A program made the position numbers and the translations under genes. From Frankiaceae bacterium (GTDB lineage: Bacteria; Actinomycetota; Actinomycetes; JAFAQI01): a stretch of DNA of 56,314 bases. Positions 32,321 through 43,084 of this stretch are shown here, piece after piece. Each line of letters begins with the position of its first letter. The first letter of the stretch is position 1. The notes below the pieces were generated by a model, which worked only from the letters and a program-made list of their open reading frames with translations, was not told the DNA's origin and searched no databases. Location of the stretch: positions 1 through 56,314 of the forward strand of contig JAVEEI010000210.1 in NCBI GenBank assembly GCA_030840525.1, given 5' to 3'.

Positions 32321-33391
32321 ATGACCCACGCGTTGTTCGGCCTCGAATCGGACACTTGCGTCGAATGTAGTCACGCGCACGCCGACTCGATCGCCCGGAC
32401 CGAGCAGGAGTTCGCGCACTTCTACGCGCGGTTCCAGCCGAGACTGCTTCGCTACGCCCGCCGGGTGTGGGGCGCCCGCGACGCCGAGGAGATCACCCAA
32501 GAGACCCTCGTCCGCGCCTACGAGGCCATCGACCTCAACCGCGACGAGCGGTCGCTGTGGGGCTGGCTCGTCGTCGTCGGGCGCAACGTCGCCGCCGACC
32601 TTGCCCGCGCCCGCCGGATGTGCGACGTAGGCGGCGAGACCACGGCGCACGACTCGACCGCCGACCCCAAGTGCGTCGAGCAGAGCGTGCTCGACAGCGA
32701 GTGCCTCTCGACGCTCGGGATGGCGCTCTCCGCGCTCCCGCCGTCGCAGAGCCGCGCCTGGTGGCTCAGCGTCGCCGAAGGCATGACCCCGTCGAGCATC
32801 GCCGAGTCGCTCGCGTGCTCGCCCGAAGCCGTCCGCCAGGCCCTGTTCAAGAGCCGTAAGCGGCTCGCCGCCGCGATGGCCGACTTCTGCGACCGGACCG
32901 CCGCGTTCGCCGTACCCGCCGTGTTGCTCTTCCGCCGGGGCTCGAGCCGGGTCGGCCGCAGCATGGCCCCCGCGGCCGCCAACGGTTTCCTCGGCGCGGC
33001 GCTGGTCTCGACCACCGCGCTCACCGCGACGGTCTTCGGCGGTGGCAGCGCGCCCGCGCCCGCCGTCGGCGCCCACCAGTTGACGGTCGTCGTGGCCGCC
33101 GACACCAGGGACGTCATCCGTACGCCGCACGCGGTCGTCCGCGCGCCCATGGCCGTGGGGATGCCGCGCTCGGCGCAGGCCCGGCGAACCGCCTCGGCGC
33201 CGGCGCCGGCGGCCCCGGTCGTCGCCGACACCCGGTTGTCGAAGCACCCGCTCGGGCGCGGGGAGACCGCCCACGAGCACGTGTACATCGACGCGCCGTT
33301 CGGGCTCGGCCGGTACGGGATCGACGAGGGGCAGTACTCGAACGGCGACAGCGTGCTCTGCGGCCACACCGACGTCGTGAAGTGCGACTGA
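32321..33391 (+). CDS. ECF-like sigma factor with C-terminal membrane segment and Cys tail
   Basis: A 356-aa protein. The N-terminus has a C-x2-C-x2-H patch (DTCVECSHAHAD). Sigma region 2 follows (FYARFQPRLLRYARRVWG, AEEITQETLVRAYEAI), then region 4 (MTPSSIAESLACSPEAVRQALFKSRKRL), a hydrophobic segment (NGFLGAALVSTTALTATVFG) and an Ala/Pro-rich tail of about 115 residues ending in C-x7-C. The layout equals that of the gene at 18533-19555, including a convergent small secreted four-Cys gene 48 bp away. The ATG at 32321 has an AGGGA ribosome site; a GTG at 32303 is possible. Confidence 0.82.
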   Translation: MTHALFGLESDTCVECSHAHADSIARTEQEFAHFYARFQPRLLRYARRVWGARDAEEITQETLVRAYEAIDLNRDERSLWGWLVVVGRNVAADLARARRMCDVGGETTAHDSTADPKCVEQSVLDSECLSTLGMALSALPPSQSRAWWLSVAEGMTPSSIAESLACSPEAVRQALFKSRKRLAAAMADFCDRTAAFAVPAVLLFRRGSSRVGRSMAPAAANGFLGAALVSTTALTATVFGGGSAPAPAVGAHQLTVVVAADTRDVIRTPHAVVRAPMAVGMPRSAQARRTASAPAPAAPVVADTRLSKHPLGRGETAHEHVYIDAPFGLGRYGIDEGQYSNGDSVLCGHTDVVKCD

Positions 33392-33439
33392 GCGGTTGGG
33401 CGACTGAGCGGTCAGCGGCGGCGCCCACGCTCGGTGAGA

Positions 33440-33670
33440 TCAGTGCGGCAGGCAGATGTCGTTCGGCACCGTGCCGAGGATGCCGAGCTGGATGACGCCC
33501 GTGGAGCACTCGGTCGTGCCGGGGTAGGGGATGCAGTCCGGTCCGACGGTGAACGTGGTCACGCCGTTGTAGGTGACCGTTTCGCACAGCGGTGTCGCGG
33601 ATGCCCCGGTGGGCGCGACGGCGATGCCGGCACCGACGAGTACGGCGACGACGGCGATACGACGGAACAT
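33440..33670 (-). CDS. Small secreted four-cysteine protein, copy B
   Basis: A 76-aa protein with a signal peptide of about 25 residues ending GASA-TPLC. The mature part has cysteines at 29, 46, 55 and 73 and the motif GPDCIPYPG. Its sequence and Cys spacing match the protein at 19536-19835. A GGAGG ribosome site precedes the ATG at 33670. It is convergent with the sigma gene at 32321-33391. The paired arrangement suggests a secreted signal or binding partner, but no function is known. Confidence 0.78.
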   Translation of the reverse strand: MFRRIAVVAVLVGAGIAVAPTGASATPLCETVTYNGVTTFTVGPDCIPYPGTTECSTGVIQLGILGTVPNDICLPH

Positions 33671-33709
33671 CTTCTGCCTCCGTGATCTGGGGTCACAGAT
33701 ACCTCTTCA

Positions 33710-33733
33710 TCGGCCGGTATTCCTGCCGGCCGA
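33710..33733. repeat. Inverted repeat in a divergent promoter region
   Basis: TCGGCCGG and CCGGCCGA form a perfect 8-bp inverted repeat with an 8-bp spacer. It lies between the minus-strand secreted four-Cys gene and the plus-strand lipoprotein gene, so it could be a shared operator or an mRNA hairpin. Confidence 0.35.
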
Positions 33734-33860
33734 AGCTTCTGCTTGGAAGTGGTACGCGCGAACCCCCGGATTCGTTACCGCCACCCGCGCGCCAACCGGC
33801 CGGGCCAACCGGACGGCGGCCCCGCGCGTCGTACGGTCAGACCTCAATCGAGGGGGGACC

Positions 33861-35072
33861 GTGCGGCGTTTCCGGACCGGTGCGGCGCTCGTCGCGACGC
33901 TCGCGGTGGTCACCGCGTGCCAGTCGCCGTCCGCCCGCAGTCCCCATGCCGGCCCGTCGGAGCCCGTCGTAATACCGACGAGCCCGGCGCCGACGCCGAC
34001 TCCCGCGCCCGCTTCGCCGTCCGCGACGCCGTCCGCCCCTACGCCGGCGCCGACCCCGACGAGCTGCCCGCTGCGGGTGAGCACCTGGTCGGCGCGGTCG
34101 CTGGCGGGGGCGGTGCTGATGGCGCCGGCCCGGCTGGACGACCTCGCCGCGGTCGAGCCGGCCGTCGCGTCCGGTCTCGGTGGTGTCGTCCTGTTCGGCA
34201 GCCCGGCGGGCGACGTGCGGGCGCAGCTGCTCCGGCTGCACGCCGCGGCCGGTGCGTGGCCGCTACTGGTCGCCAGCGACGAGGAAGGCGGCGGCATCCA
34301 GCGGCTGGCCGCGCTCACCGGCGCGCTGCCGTGGCCGCGCGACCTCGCGGCTCGCGGCCCGGACGGGGTCCGCGCGGCCGCGCGCACGATGGGGCGGGCG
34401 CTGCGCGCGCTCACAGTACGGGTCGACCTCGCGCCGGTCGCCGACCTCGACGCGGGCCCCGGGCCGGACGCGACGCACCCCGACGGCAAGCGCTCGTTCT
34501 CCGCCGACCCCGCGACCGCGACCGCCGACGTGCTCGCGTTCGCACGCGGCCTGCTCGACGCGGGCATCGTCCCCGTCGTGAAGCACTACCCGGGGCTGGG
34601 CACGGCCTCCGCCAATACGGATGCGGCGCCCGCCGTCACCGCGCCGCTGCGGGCACTACAAGGCCGCGACCTCGCGCCGTTTGCCGCCGCCGTACGCGCC
34701 GGGCTGCCGGCGGTCATGACGTCCAACGCCGTCGTGCCGGGACTCTCGCCGCTACCGGTCAGCCTGTCGTCGGCGGCGACCGCCTTGCTGCGCCGGCAGC
34801 TCGGGTTCCGCGGCGTGATCATCACCGACTCGCTGTCGGCGGAGGCCATCTCGGCCGCGGGCTTCAGCCTCGACGCCGCCGCGGTCCGGGCGCTCGCGGC
34901 CGGCGCGGACGCGGTGATCATCGGTCGAGGCGACACCAGGAGCCCGGGCCCGCTCGTCGCGGGGGTACGGGCGGCCATCGTCGCCGCGGTCGACGCAGGC
35001 CGGCTGCCGATCGCGCGGCTGCGCGAAGCGGTACGGCGACTCGCCGCGCTGATGGGCACCGCGACCTGCTGA
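33861..35072 (+). CDS. NagZ-like (GH3) lipoprotein, probably altered active site
   Basis: A 403-aa lipoprotein: the signal peptide ends in the lipobox VTAC with C20, followed by a Pro/Ala/Thr linker to about residue 75 and a glycoside hydrolase family 3 barrel. The nucleophile segment IITDSLSAEAI keeps the Asp. The loop that in NagZ reads KHFPGHGD, with a following Asp-His dyad, here reads KHYPGLGTASANTDAAPAV and has no histidine. Family members remove N-acetylglucosamine from cell-wall fragments; this one may have changed or lost activity. The start is the GTG at 33861 with an AGGGGGGA ribosome site. Confidence 0.82.
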   Translation: MRRFRTGAALVATLAVVTACQSPSARSPHAGPSEPVVIPTSPAPTPTPAPASPSATPSAPTPAPTPTSCPLRVSTWSARSLAGAVLMAPARLDDLAAVEPAVASGLGGVVLFGSPAGDVRAQLLRLHAAAGAWPLLVASDEEGGGIQRLAALTGALPWPRDLAARGPDGVRAAARTMGRALRALTVRVDLAPVADLDAGPGPDATHPDGKRSFSADPATATADVLAFARGLLDAGIVPVVKHYPGLGTASANTDAAPAVTAPLRALQGRDLAPFAAAVRAGLPAVMTSNAVVPGLSPLPVSLSSAATALLRRQLGFRGVIITDSLSAEAISAAGFSLDAAAVRALAAGADAVIIGRGDTRSPGPLVAGVRAAIVAAVDAGRLPIARLREAVRRLAALMGTATC

Positions 35073-35129
35073 TCCGCGTACTCCCGTCGTCGTACGGTAG
35101 GGAAACCGCCGCAGTCGTTGGGAGTCGCA

Positions 35130-36101
35130 GTGAGCACCGAGATCGCGACCCCCTCACTCGAGGCCTACCGGGTCGAGCTCGCCGGCTACTGCTACCGGAT
35201 GCTCGGCTCGACATACGACGCCGACGACGCCGTCCAGGAAACGATGGTGCGCGCGTGGCGCGGGTGGGACGCGTTCGAGGGCCGGTCGGCCGTGCGGTCG
35301 TGGCTCTACCGGATCGCGACCAACGTCTGCCTCGACATGCTGCGCAGCCGGCAGCGGCGCGCGTTGCCGATGGACCTGTCCTCGCCGGTTCCGGCGACGA
35401 CGCCGGTGGGCGAGCCGCTGCCCGAGTCGGTGTGGGTCGAGCCGACGCCGGACGGCGCCGTCGTCCCGGCGACGAGCGACCCCGCGGAACGCGCGGTGCT
35501 GCGCGACTCGATCCGGCTCGCGTTCGTCTCGGCGTTGCAGAACCTGCCGCCGCGGCAGCGCGCCGTACTGATCCTGCGCGAGGTCCTGTGCTGGCAGGCG
35601 GCCGAGGTCGCCGAGCTGCTCGACACGTCGGTCGCATCGGTGAACAGTGCGCTGCAACGCGCCCGGGCGACCCTCGCCGCGTCGCCGCGGGCGTCCGCGA
35701 CGGCCGCACCCGCCGACGCGCTCGGTGCGCCCGAACGCGCGTTGCTGGCGAGGTACGTCGACGCGTTCGAGCGCTACGACATCGACACGCTGGTGACGTT
35801 GCTGCACGAGGACGCGAGCATCTCGATGCCGCCGCTCGCGCTGTGGCTGCAAGGCCGCGACGACCTCTACCACTGGTACCTCGGCACCGGCATCGGCTGC
35901 AAGGGATCGCGGCTGCTGCCGACGACCGCCAACGGCTACCCCGCGTTCGGGCAGTACCGGCGCAACCACGAGGGGCCTGCGCATGTGCCGTGGTCGCTGC
36001 AGGTGATCGAGGTGTCCGGCGACCGGATCAGCCACGTGCACCACTTCCTCGACACGTCGTTGTTCGGCCGGTTCGGCCTCCCGGCGGCGTTGCCCGACTG
36101 A
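35130..36101 (+). CDS. ECF41-type sigma factor with SnoaL-like C-terminal domain
   Basis: A 323-aa protein. Sigma region 2 is at about residues 10-80 ([38 protein letters not shown]) and region 4 at about 130-190 ([23 protein letters not shown]). A SnoaL/NTF2-like domain (about 205-320) contains the ECF41-type segments [11 protein letters not shown] and [11 protein letters not shown]. In this group the C-terminal domain regulates the sigma factor in place of an anti-sigma protein. The GTG at 35130 follows a GGGAG site. It abuts the convergent STAS gene. Confidence 0.9.
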   Translation: MSTEIATPSLEAYRVELAGYCYRMLGSTYDADDAVQETMVRAWRGWDAFEGRSAVRSWLYRIATNVCLDMLRSRQRRALPMDLSSPVPATTPVGEPLPESVWVEPTPDGAVVPATSDPAERAVLRDSIRLAFVSALQNLPPRQRAVLILREVLCWQAAEVAELLDTSVASVNSALQRARATLAASPRASATAAPADALGAPERALLARYVDAFERYDIDTLVTLLHEDASISMPPLALWLQGRDDLYHWYLGTGIGCKGSRLLPTTANGYPAFGQYRRNHEGPAHVPWSLQVIEVSGDRISHVHHFLDTSLFGRFGLPAALPD

Positions 36102-36344
36102 CTATCGCTGGCGCAGTACGACGCCGTCGAGGCCGGCCAGCTCGAGCAGCCCGGCCAGGTCGGCGTCCGCCGTACGGATCTCCAGCCGGCAGCGGTGCCG
36201 GCGCGCGTCGAGGCGTAGGCGGGCGAGCCGGTCGACGAGGTCGAGACCGGTGCCTGCGGCGGGTCCGAGGTCGCACCGGACGAAGCGGTCGCCGGCCCGA
36301 ATGCGAGCAGTTGCGGCACCCAGCGCCGCCGATGTCTCGCCCAT
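36102..36344 (-). CDS. STAS-domain protein (anti-sigma antagonist-like)
   Basis: An 80-aa protein with the STAS order: VRCDLGPAAGTGLDLVDRLARLRLDARRHRCRLEIR, then DLAGLLELAGLDGVVL. STAS proteins bind anti-sigma factors or transporters. The phospho-accepting Ser position is not obvious, and the N-terminal strand is short compared with SpoIIAA-type proteins. It lies convergent to an ECF sigma gene, but a functional link is not established. Confidence 0.65.
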   Translation of the reverse strand: MGETSAALGAATARIRAGDRFVRCDLGPAAGTGLDLVDRLARLRLDARRHRCRLEIRTADADLAGLLELAGLDGVVLRQR

Positions 36345-36424
36345 GCGCGGACACCTCCTCGACGCCGTCGAAGAGAAGACGAGCGAGCGGCGCGGAAATC
36401 ATCGGGGCGGTTGCGCCCGCACGG

Positions 36425-36430
36425 TACGAT
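36425..36430 (+). promoter_or_regulatory. -10 box of the leuS leader
   Basis: TACGAT ends six bases before the ATG of the leader peptide at 36437. Transcription should therefore begin at or next to that ATG, giving a leaderless leader peptide. No good -35 box is seen at 17-18 bp. Confidence 0.5.
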
Positions 36431-36436
36431 CTGCAC

Positions 36437-36472
36437 ATGACCCGCCGGCAGCTCCTTCCCGAGCCGCGCTGA
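36437..36472 (+). CDS. leuS leader peptide (Leu-Leu)
   Basis: The 11-codon frame MTRRQLLPEPR has two adjacent leucine codons (CTC, CTT at 36452-36457). It sits just before a GC-rich hairpin and a U-tract terminator, ahead of leucyl-tRNA synthetase. A ribosome stalled at the Leu codons when charged tRNA-Leu is short would change downstream folding. Attenuators of this type before leuS have been predicted in some actinobacteria; the peptide here is read directly from the sequence. Confidence 0.6.
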   Translation: MTRRQLLPEPR

Positions 36473-36520
36473 CAGCGCGTCACGTCAGCGCGGCAGCCCT
36501 CCTTCGCGGGGGCTTTTCTT
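36463..36520 (+). terminator. Attenuator hairpins upstream of leuS
   Basis: A perfect 11-bp stem (GCCGCGCTGAC at 36463-36473 with GTCAGCGCGGC at 36484-36494) overlaps the end of the leader peptide. A terminator-type hairpin follows: AGCCCTC with GGGGGCT around 36495-36514, then TTTTCTT. The leader stop codon lies inside the first stem, so ribosome position should affect it. An alternative pairing of CCGCG (36464-36468) with CGCGG (36505-36509) would break the terminator stem. Confidence 0.6.
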
Positions 36521-36560
36521 GTGTCCGGACCGAATTCTCGAGAGGTAGCGAGAGGCGACG

Positions 36561-39044
<2,484 letters not shown>

Positions 39045-39058
39045 CTAGCGTGACCCGG

Positions 39059-39901
39059 ATGGCGCGGGTCGCGGTGGTCACCGACTCCACCAACGGCCTG
39101 CCCGCCGAGGTGATCGAGAAGTACGACGTTCGCGTCGTGCCGCTTCAGGTCGTGCTCGGTGGCCGGCTGGGCGCGGACGGCACCGACGTCACGCCCGCCG
39201 ATGTCGCGGCGGCGCTGCGGGCGCACGTCTCGGTGAGCACGTCGCGGCCGGCACCGGCGGCGTTCGAGCAGGCGTACGCGCAGGCGGCCGACGCCGGTCA
39301 CGACGCGGTCGTGTCGGTGCACCTGTCGGCCGGGCTGTCCGGCACCTGTGACGCCGCCCGGGCTGCCGGGTTGGATGCGCAGGTGCAGGTGCGGGTGGTG
39401 GACTCGGCGTCGACCGCGATGGGGCTCGGGTTCCCGGTGCTCGCGGCGGCCGAGGCGGCGGCGGCCGGCGCGGACATCGACGAGGTGGCCGGCGCCGCGG
39501 CCCGCGCGGTCGCGCGGACCAACGCGCTGTTCTACGTCCACTCGCTCGACGCGCTGCGGCGCGGCGGCCGGCTCGGGCAGGCCGCGTCACTGGTCGGCTC
39601 GGCGCTGGCCGTCAAGCCGCTGCTGCACGTTGTGGACGGCCGGATCGCACTATGCGAGAAGGTGCGTACCGCGACCAAGGCGCTGGCTCGACTGGAGGAG
39701 CTCGCGACGGCCGGTCTCGGCGACGCCCCCGTCGACGTCGCGGTACACCACCTGGCCGCGGCCGACCGGGCGGCGCAGCTCGCGGCCTCGCTGCGGGCGT
39801 CGCTGCCCGGGCTCGCGTCGGCGTACGTCGGCGAGGTCGGCGCCGTCCTCGGCGCGCACGTAGGGCTCGGCCTGCTCGGCGTCGTCGTCCACCGTCGCTA
39901 G
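39059..39901 (+). CDS. DegV-family fatty-acid-binding protein
   Basis: A 280-aa cytoplasmic protein of the DegV/FakB type. It begins VAVVTDSTNGLP, has the fatty-acid contact motif SVSTSRPAPAAF, the SAGLSGTCDAA loop and a C-terminal domain ending in GLGLLGVVVH. In Firmicutes these proteins present fatty acids to a kinase, FakA; no fakA is seen nearby. A GTG at 39050, three codons upstream, is an equally possible start. It lies 14 bp after leuS and is probably co-transcribed. Confidence 0.9.
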   Translation: MARVAVVTDSTNGLPAEVIEKYDVRVVPLQVVLGGRLGADGTDVTPADVAAALRAHVSVSTSRPAPAAFEQAYAQAADAGHDAVVSVHLSAGLSGTCDAARAAGLDAQVQVRVVDSASTAMGLGFPVLAAAEAAAAGADIDEVAGAAARAVARTNALFYVHSLDALRRGGRLGQAASLVGSALAVKPLLHVVDGRIALCEKVRTATKALARLEELATAGLGDAPVDVAVHHLAAADRAAQLAASLRASLPGLASAYVGEVGAVLGAHVGLGLLGVVVHRR

Positions 39902-39972
39902 CCGGCGCCGCGCCGTCCACCGGTGCCGTCGCGACCGCCCGCCCCGTCGGCCGCGCTTCCTAACGTGCTCGC

Positions 39973-40722
39973 ATGCGTGGCGACGACGACGACCTCGGTA
40001 CGGCGGCCGGCCGGCTGCCGCTCGGCGCGGGCGAGCGGGCGGGCGAGCGGGCGGGCGATGCGGGCGCGGTCACCGAGGAGGGCTGGGTGCCGCCGCGCCT
40101 TGGCCCCGCCGCGCGCCCGCCGGGTGGGCTGCTGCTCTCGGTGCCACCGTGGCTGCACCCGGCCTCCGCGCGCCATCTCGGCTGGGTCGCGGCCGCCGCG
40201 CTCGTGCTGCTGGCCGGGTCCGGGTGGCTGCTGCTGCACCGGCCGGCCGCGCACCCGCCGGCCTTGCCCGTGCCGGTAGCGCTGGCGCCGTCGCCGGCGC
40301 CGGAGCTCCAGATCGTCGTCGACGTCGGCGGCCGGGTGCGCCGGCCCGGCCTCGTCAGCCTGGCTCCGGGCGCGCGAGTCGCGGACGCGCTGCGTGCCGC
40401 CGGGGGAGCGCTCCGGCCCGCCGATGTCGCCACCCTCGACCTCGCGGCGCGGGTCAGCGACGGCCAGCTGCTCCTGATCGGCGTGCCCCAGCCGTCAGCC
40501 GGCGGTGGTGGTGGCCCTGGCGGCGGGCCGGCGCCGGTCAGCCTCAGCTCGGCGACGGCCGAGCAGCTCGACGCGCTGCCCGGCGTCGGGCCGGTGCTTG
40601 CCCGGCGGATCATCGAGTGGCGCGACGCGCACGGTGGCTTCACCTCGCTGTCGCAGCTCGACCAGGTCCCCGGCGTCGGTCCGCGGACGTACGAGCGGCT
40701 GAAGGAGCTGGTCGTGCTGTGA
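39973..40722 (+). CDS. comEA: ComEA-like competence DNA-binding protein
   Basis: A 249-aa protein with a Gly/Arg-rich N-terminus, one membrane helix (LGWVAAAALVLLAGSGWLLL), an SLBB domain (VVDVGGRVRRPGLVSLAPG) and a C-terminal double helix-hairpin-helix (TAEQLDALPGVGPVLARRI and LDQVPGVGPRTYERL). It is anchored in the membrane with the DNA-binding part outside, where it receives incoming DNA for the ComEC channel. It overlaps comEC through GTGA. Confidence 0.93.
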   Translation: MRGDDDDLGTAAGRLPLGAGERAGERAGDAGAVTEEGWVPPRLGPAARPPGGLLLSVPPWLHPASARHLGWVAAAALVLLAGSGWLLLHRPAAHPPALPVPVALAPSPAPELQIVVDVGGRVRRPGLVSLAPGARVADALRAAGGALRPADVATLDLAARVSDGQLLLIGVPQPSAGGGGGPGGGPAPVSLSSATAEQLDALPGVGPVLARRIIEWRDAHGGFTSLSQLDQVPGVGPRTYERLKELVVL

Positions 40723-42161
40723 TCGCGCTTCCCGCCGTGGCCTGCTGGGGCGCGGCCGCGCTGCTCGCCGGCGGCTCTCCCGCTGCCGCCGGTCTCGTCG
40801 CGCTCCTTGCCGCCGCGGCCACGGCCGGCGCGCTCGCCGTACGGCGGCTGACTTTCGCGTGGTTGCTGCTCGGGGTCGTGATCGGGGCGGCGGCCACCTC
40901 GTTGCACCTGCACGCGCTGCGGAGTGCGGCGGTCACGACGTACGTCGGGCGGCGTGGCTCGGTGCCGGTCGAGCTGACCCTCGTCCGCGACCCGGTCGAG
41001 CTGACGAGCGCCGGTGGCTTCCGGTTCGTGCTCGCGGCGGCGACGCTCACGCGGGTCGACGGGCGGCCGGACAACGCGCCGGTGACCGTGCTGGCGCATG
41101 GGCCCGGCTGGCTGGGGCTGCTGCCGTCGCAACGGCTGCGCGTCGAGGGTCGGGTCGGCCCGCCCCGGCCCGGAGACCCGGTCGCGGCGTCGGTCCGTGC
41201 CGTCGGGGAGCCCGAGCTCGTCGGCCGGCCACGGGTCTGGCAGCGGGTGGCCGGGCGGGTCCGGGCCGCGTTCCGGGTGGCGACCAGCGGCCTGCCGCCG
41301 GACGAGCGCGGCCTCGTGCCCGGGTTGGTCATCGGCGACACCGCCGCCATGCCGGCCGACCTCGTCGACGCGTTCCGTTCGAGCGGGCTCACTCACCTCA
41401 ACGCGGTCAGCGGCGAGAACGTCGCCGTCGTGCTGGCCACAGTGGGTGCCTTGCTCCGCCGGAGTTGGGCCGGCCGGCGCACCCGCGCGGCCGTGTCGCT
41501 GCTCGCGATCGTCGGGTTCGTCGTCCTCGCCCGGCCGTCGCCGAGCGTGCTGCGCGCGGCGACGATGGGCGCCATCGTGGTGGCCGGCGCGTTCGTCGGG
41601 CGGCGCGGGCAGCCGCTGCCGGCGTTGGGCGCCGCGGTCATCGCGCTGATCGCCGTCGACCCGTTCCTCGCGCGCACGCCGGGGTTCGCGCTGTCCGTGC
41701 TGGCGACCGGCGCGATCGTGCTGACCGCGCGGCCGGTGGCCGACCGGCTCGCTCGACGGATGCCCCGCCCGCTCGCCATCGCCGTAGCGGTGCCGCTCGT
41801 GGCACAGATCGCGTGTACGCCGGTGCTGGTCGCGGCGTTCGGGCAACTCGGCCCGTGGGCGGTGCCGGCCAACGTGCTCGCGGCTCCCGCGGTCGCACCC
41901 GCGACGGTCGTCGGGGTCGCGTGCGCGGTGCTGGCCGTGCCGATGCCGACCGTCGCGCACGCGCTCGCCTGGGTCGCCGCGGTGCCGGCCGGATGGCTGG
42001 CCATGGTGGCGCGATCCTTCGCGGCGCTGCCCGGTGCCGGGTGGCGGCTTCCACCGGGCGTGGCCACGCCGGCCGCGGTGCTCGTCGTCGTCGCGGCGCT
42101 CATTGGCGGAGCCCTCTGGCACCGGCGGCTGCATGCCATGCTTGGCGCGTGGCCGCCGTGA
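40719..42161 (+). CDS. comEC: ComEC-like DNA-uptake channel, short form
   Basis: A 480-aa membrane protein with an N-terminal OB-fold/DUF4131 region between early membrane helices. The competence channel domain follows, with the conserved SGLTHLNAVSGENVAVVL motif and about eight helices. Many ComEC proteins carry a C-terminal metallo-beta-lactamase-like nuclease domain; here the protein ends after the membrane region and the stop overlaps the start of holA. It may import DNA without that nuclease, or use a separate one. Confidence 0.9.
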   Translation: MIALPAVACWGAAALLAGGSPAAAGLVALLAAAATAGALAVRRLTFAWLLLGVVIGAAATSLHLHALRSAAVTTYVGRRGSVPVELTLVRDPVELTSAGGFRFVLAAATLTRVDGRPDNAPVTVLAHGPGWLGLLPSQRLRVEGRVGPPRPGDPVAASVRAVGEPELVGRPRVWQRVAGRVRAAFRVATSGLPPDERGLVPGLVIGDTAAMPADLVDAFRSSGLTHLNAVSGENVAVVLATVGALLRRSWAGRRTRAAVSLLAIVGFVVLARPSPSVLRAATMGAIVVAGAFVGRRGQPLPALGAAVIALIAVDPFLARTPGFALSVLATGAIVLTARPVADRLARRMPRPLAIAVAVPLVAQIACTPVLVAAFGQLGPWAVPANVLAAPAVAPATVVGVACAVLAVPMPTVAHALAWVAAVPAGWLAMVARSFAALPGAGWRLPPGVATPAAVLVVVAALIGGALWHRRLHAMLGAWPP

Positions 42162-43084
42162 CCGTCATCGTGGGCGACGAGGAGTTCCTCGTCGACCGCG
42201 CGGTGAGCGACGCGGTGCGCGGGTACGGCGCGTCCGGTGCCGACGTCCGTGACGTCGCGTGCGCCGACGTCTCCGTCGAGGAGATCGCCGAGCTGACCTC
42301 GCCGTCGTTGTTCGGCGACACTCCCGTCCTCGTGGTGCGCGGCGTGCAGGATGCCGGGAAGGACCTCGCCGCCGCGTTGCAGGAGGCCGCCGGCATTCCG
42401 GAGGCGCGCGTGGTCGTGACGCACGCGGGAGGAGCCAAGGGCAAGGCGGTGCTCGACGGGCTGAAGGCGACCGGCGCCCGTGTGGTCGAGGTGCCCCGCA
42501 TCCGCTCGCCGCGGGACCGCGAGCAGTTCGTCGCGGACGAGATTCGCGCGGCCGGCGGCACGATCGCGCGCGACGCCGTCGGCGATCTCGTCGCGGCGGT
42601 CGGCGGCGACTTGCGCGAGCTGGCGACGGCCTGCTTCCAGCTCGTCGCGGACGCCGGGCCGTCCGTGACCGCCGACGACGTCGCCGCGCATCACCGCGGC
42701 CGGGCGGAGTCGACCGGGTACGCGGTCGCCGACCGGGCGGTCGAGGGTGACGTGGCGGCCGCGCTGGAGACGCTGCGGTGGGCGTTCGCCACCGGTGTCG
42801 ACCCCGTGCTGGTGAGCAGCTCGCTCGCGGCCAACCTGCGCACGATCGCCGCGGTCGCGTCCGCCGGCCGGGGTAGCCCCGACTCGCTCGCGGCCGGTCT
42901 CGGGATGCCCGCCTGGAAGATTCGCCGGGCCCAGGGCTGGGCGCGGCGGTGGCGGCCGGACACGCTGCGGCGGGCGGTCCTCGCGGTCGCCGAGGCCGAC
43001 GCGCACATCAAGGGGGCCGCCGACGACGCCGCGTTCGCGGCCGAGCGGGCGGTCGTCGTCGTCGCCGAATGCGCGGTCGCATGA
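42149..43084 (+). CDS. holA: DNA polymerase III subunit delta
   Basis: A 311-aa clamp-loader subunit that opens the beta sliding clamp. Diagnostic stretches are VTVIVGDEEFLVDRAV at the start, TPVLVVRGVQDAGKDLAAAL, and the C-terminal helical domain WKIRRAQGWARRW and AEADAHIKGAA. It is encoded next to comEA-comEC, a common order in bacteria. A GTG at 42158, which would give a 4-nt overlap with the comEC stop, is a good alternative start. Confidence 0.93.
   Translation: MAAVTVIVGDEEFLVDRAVSDAVRGYGASGADVRDVACADVSVEEIAELTSPSLFGDTPVLVVRGVQDAGKDLAAALQEAAGIPEARVVVTHAGGAKGKAVLDGLKATGARVVEVPRIRSPRDREQFVADEIRAAGGTIARDAVGDLVAAVGGDLRELATACFQLVADAGPSVTADDVAAHHRGRAESTGYAVADRAVEGDVAAALETLRWAFATGVDPVLVSSSLAANLRTIAAVASAGRGSPDSLAAGLGMPAWKIRRAQGWARRWRPDTLRRAVLAVAEADAHIKGAADDAAFAAERAVVVVAECAVA

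Noticed and set aside
36345..36560. T-box riboswitch before leuS
   Set aside because: No TGGN-type T-box sequence or specifier-loop stem is visible; the leader peptide with hairpins explains the region better.
39960..42134. Very long minus-strand open frame opposite comEA-comEC
   Set aside because: It is Arg/Gly/Pro-rich noise complementary to well-supported membrane genes, with no start context or domain.
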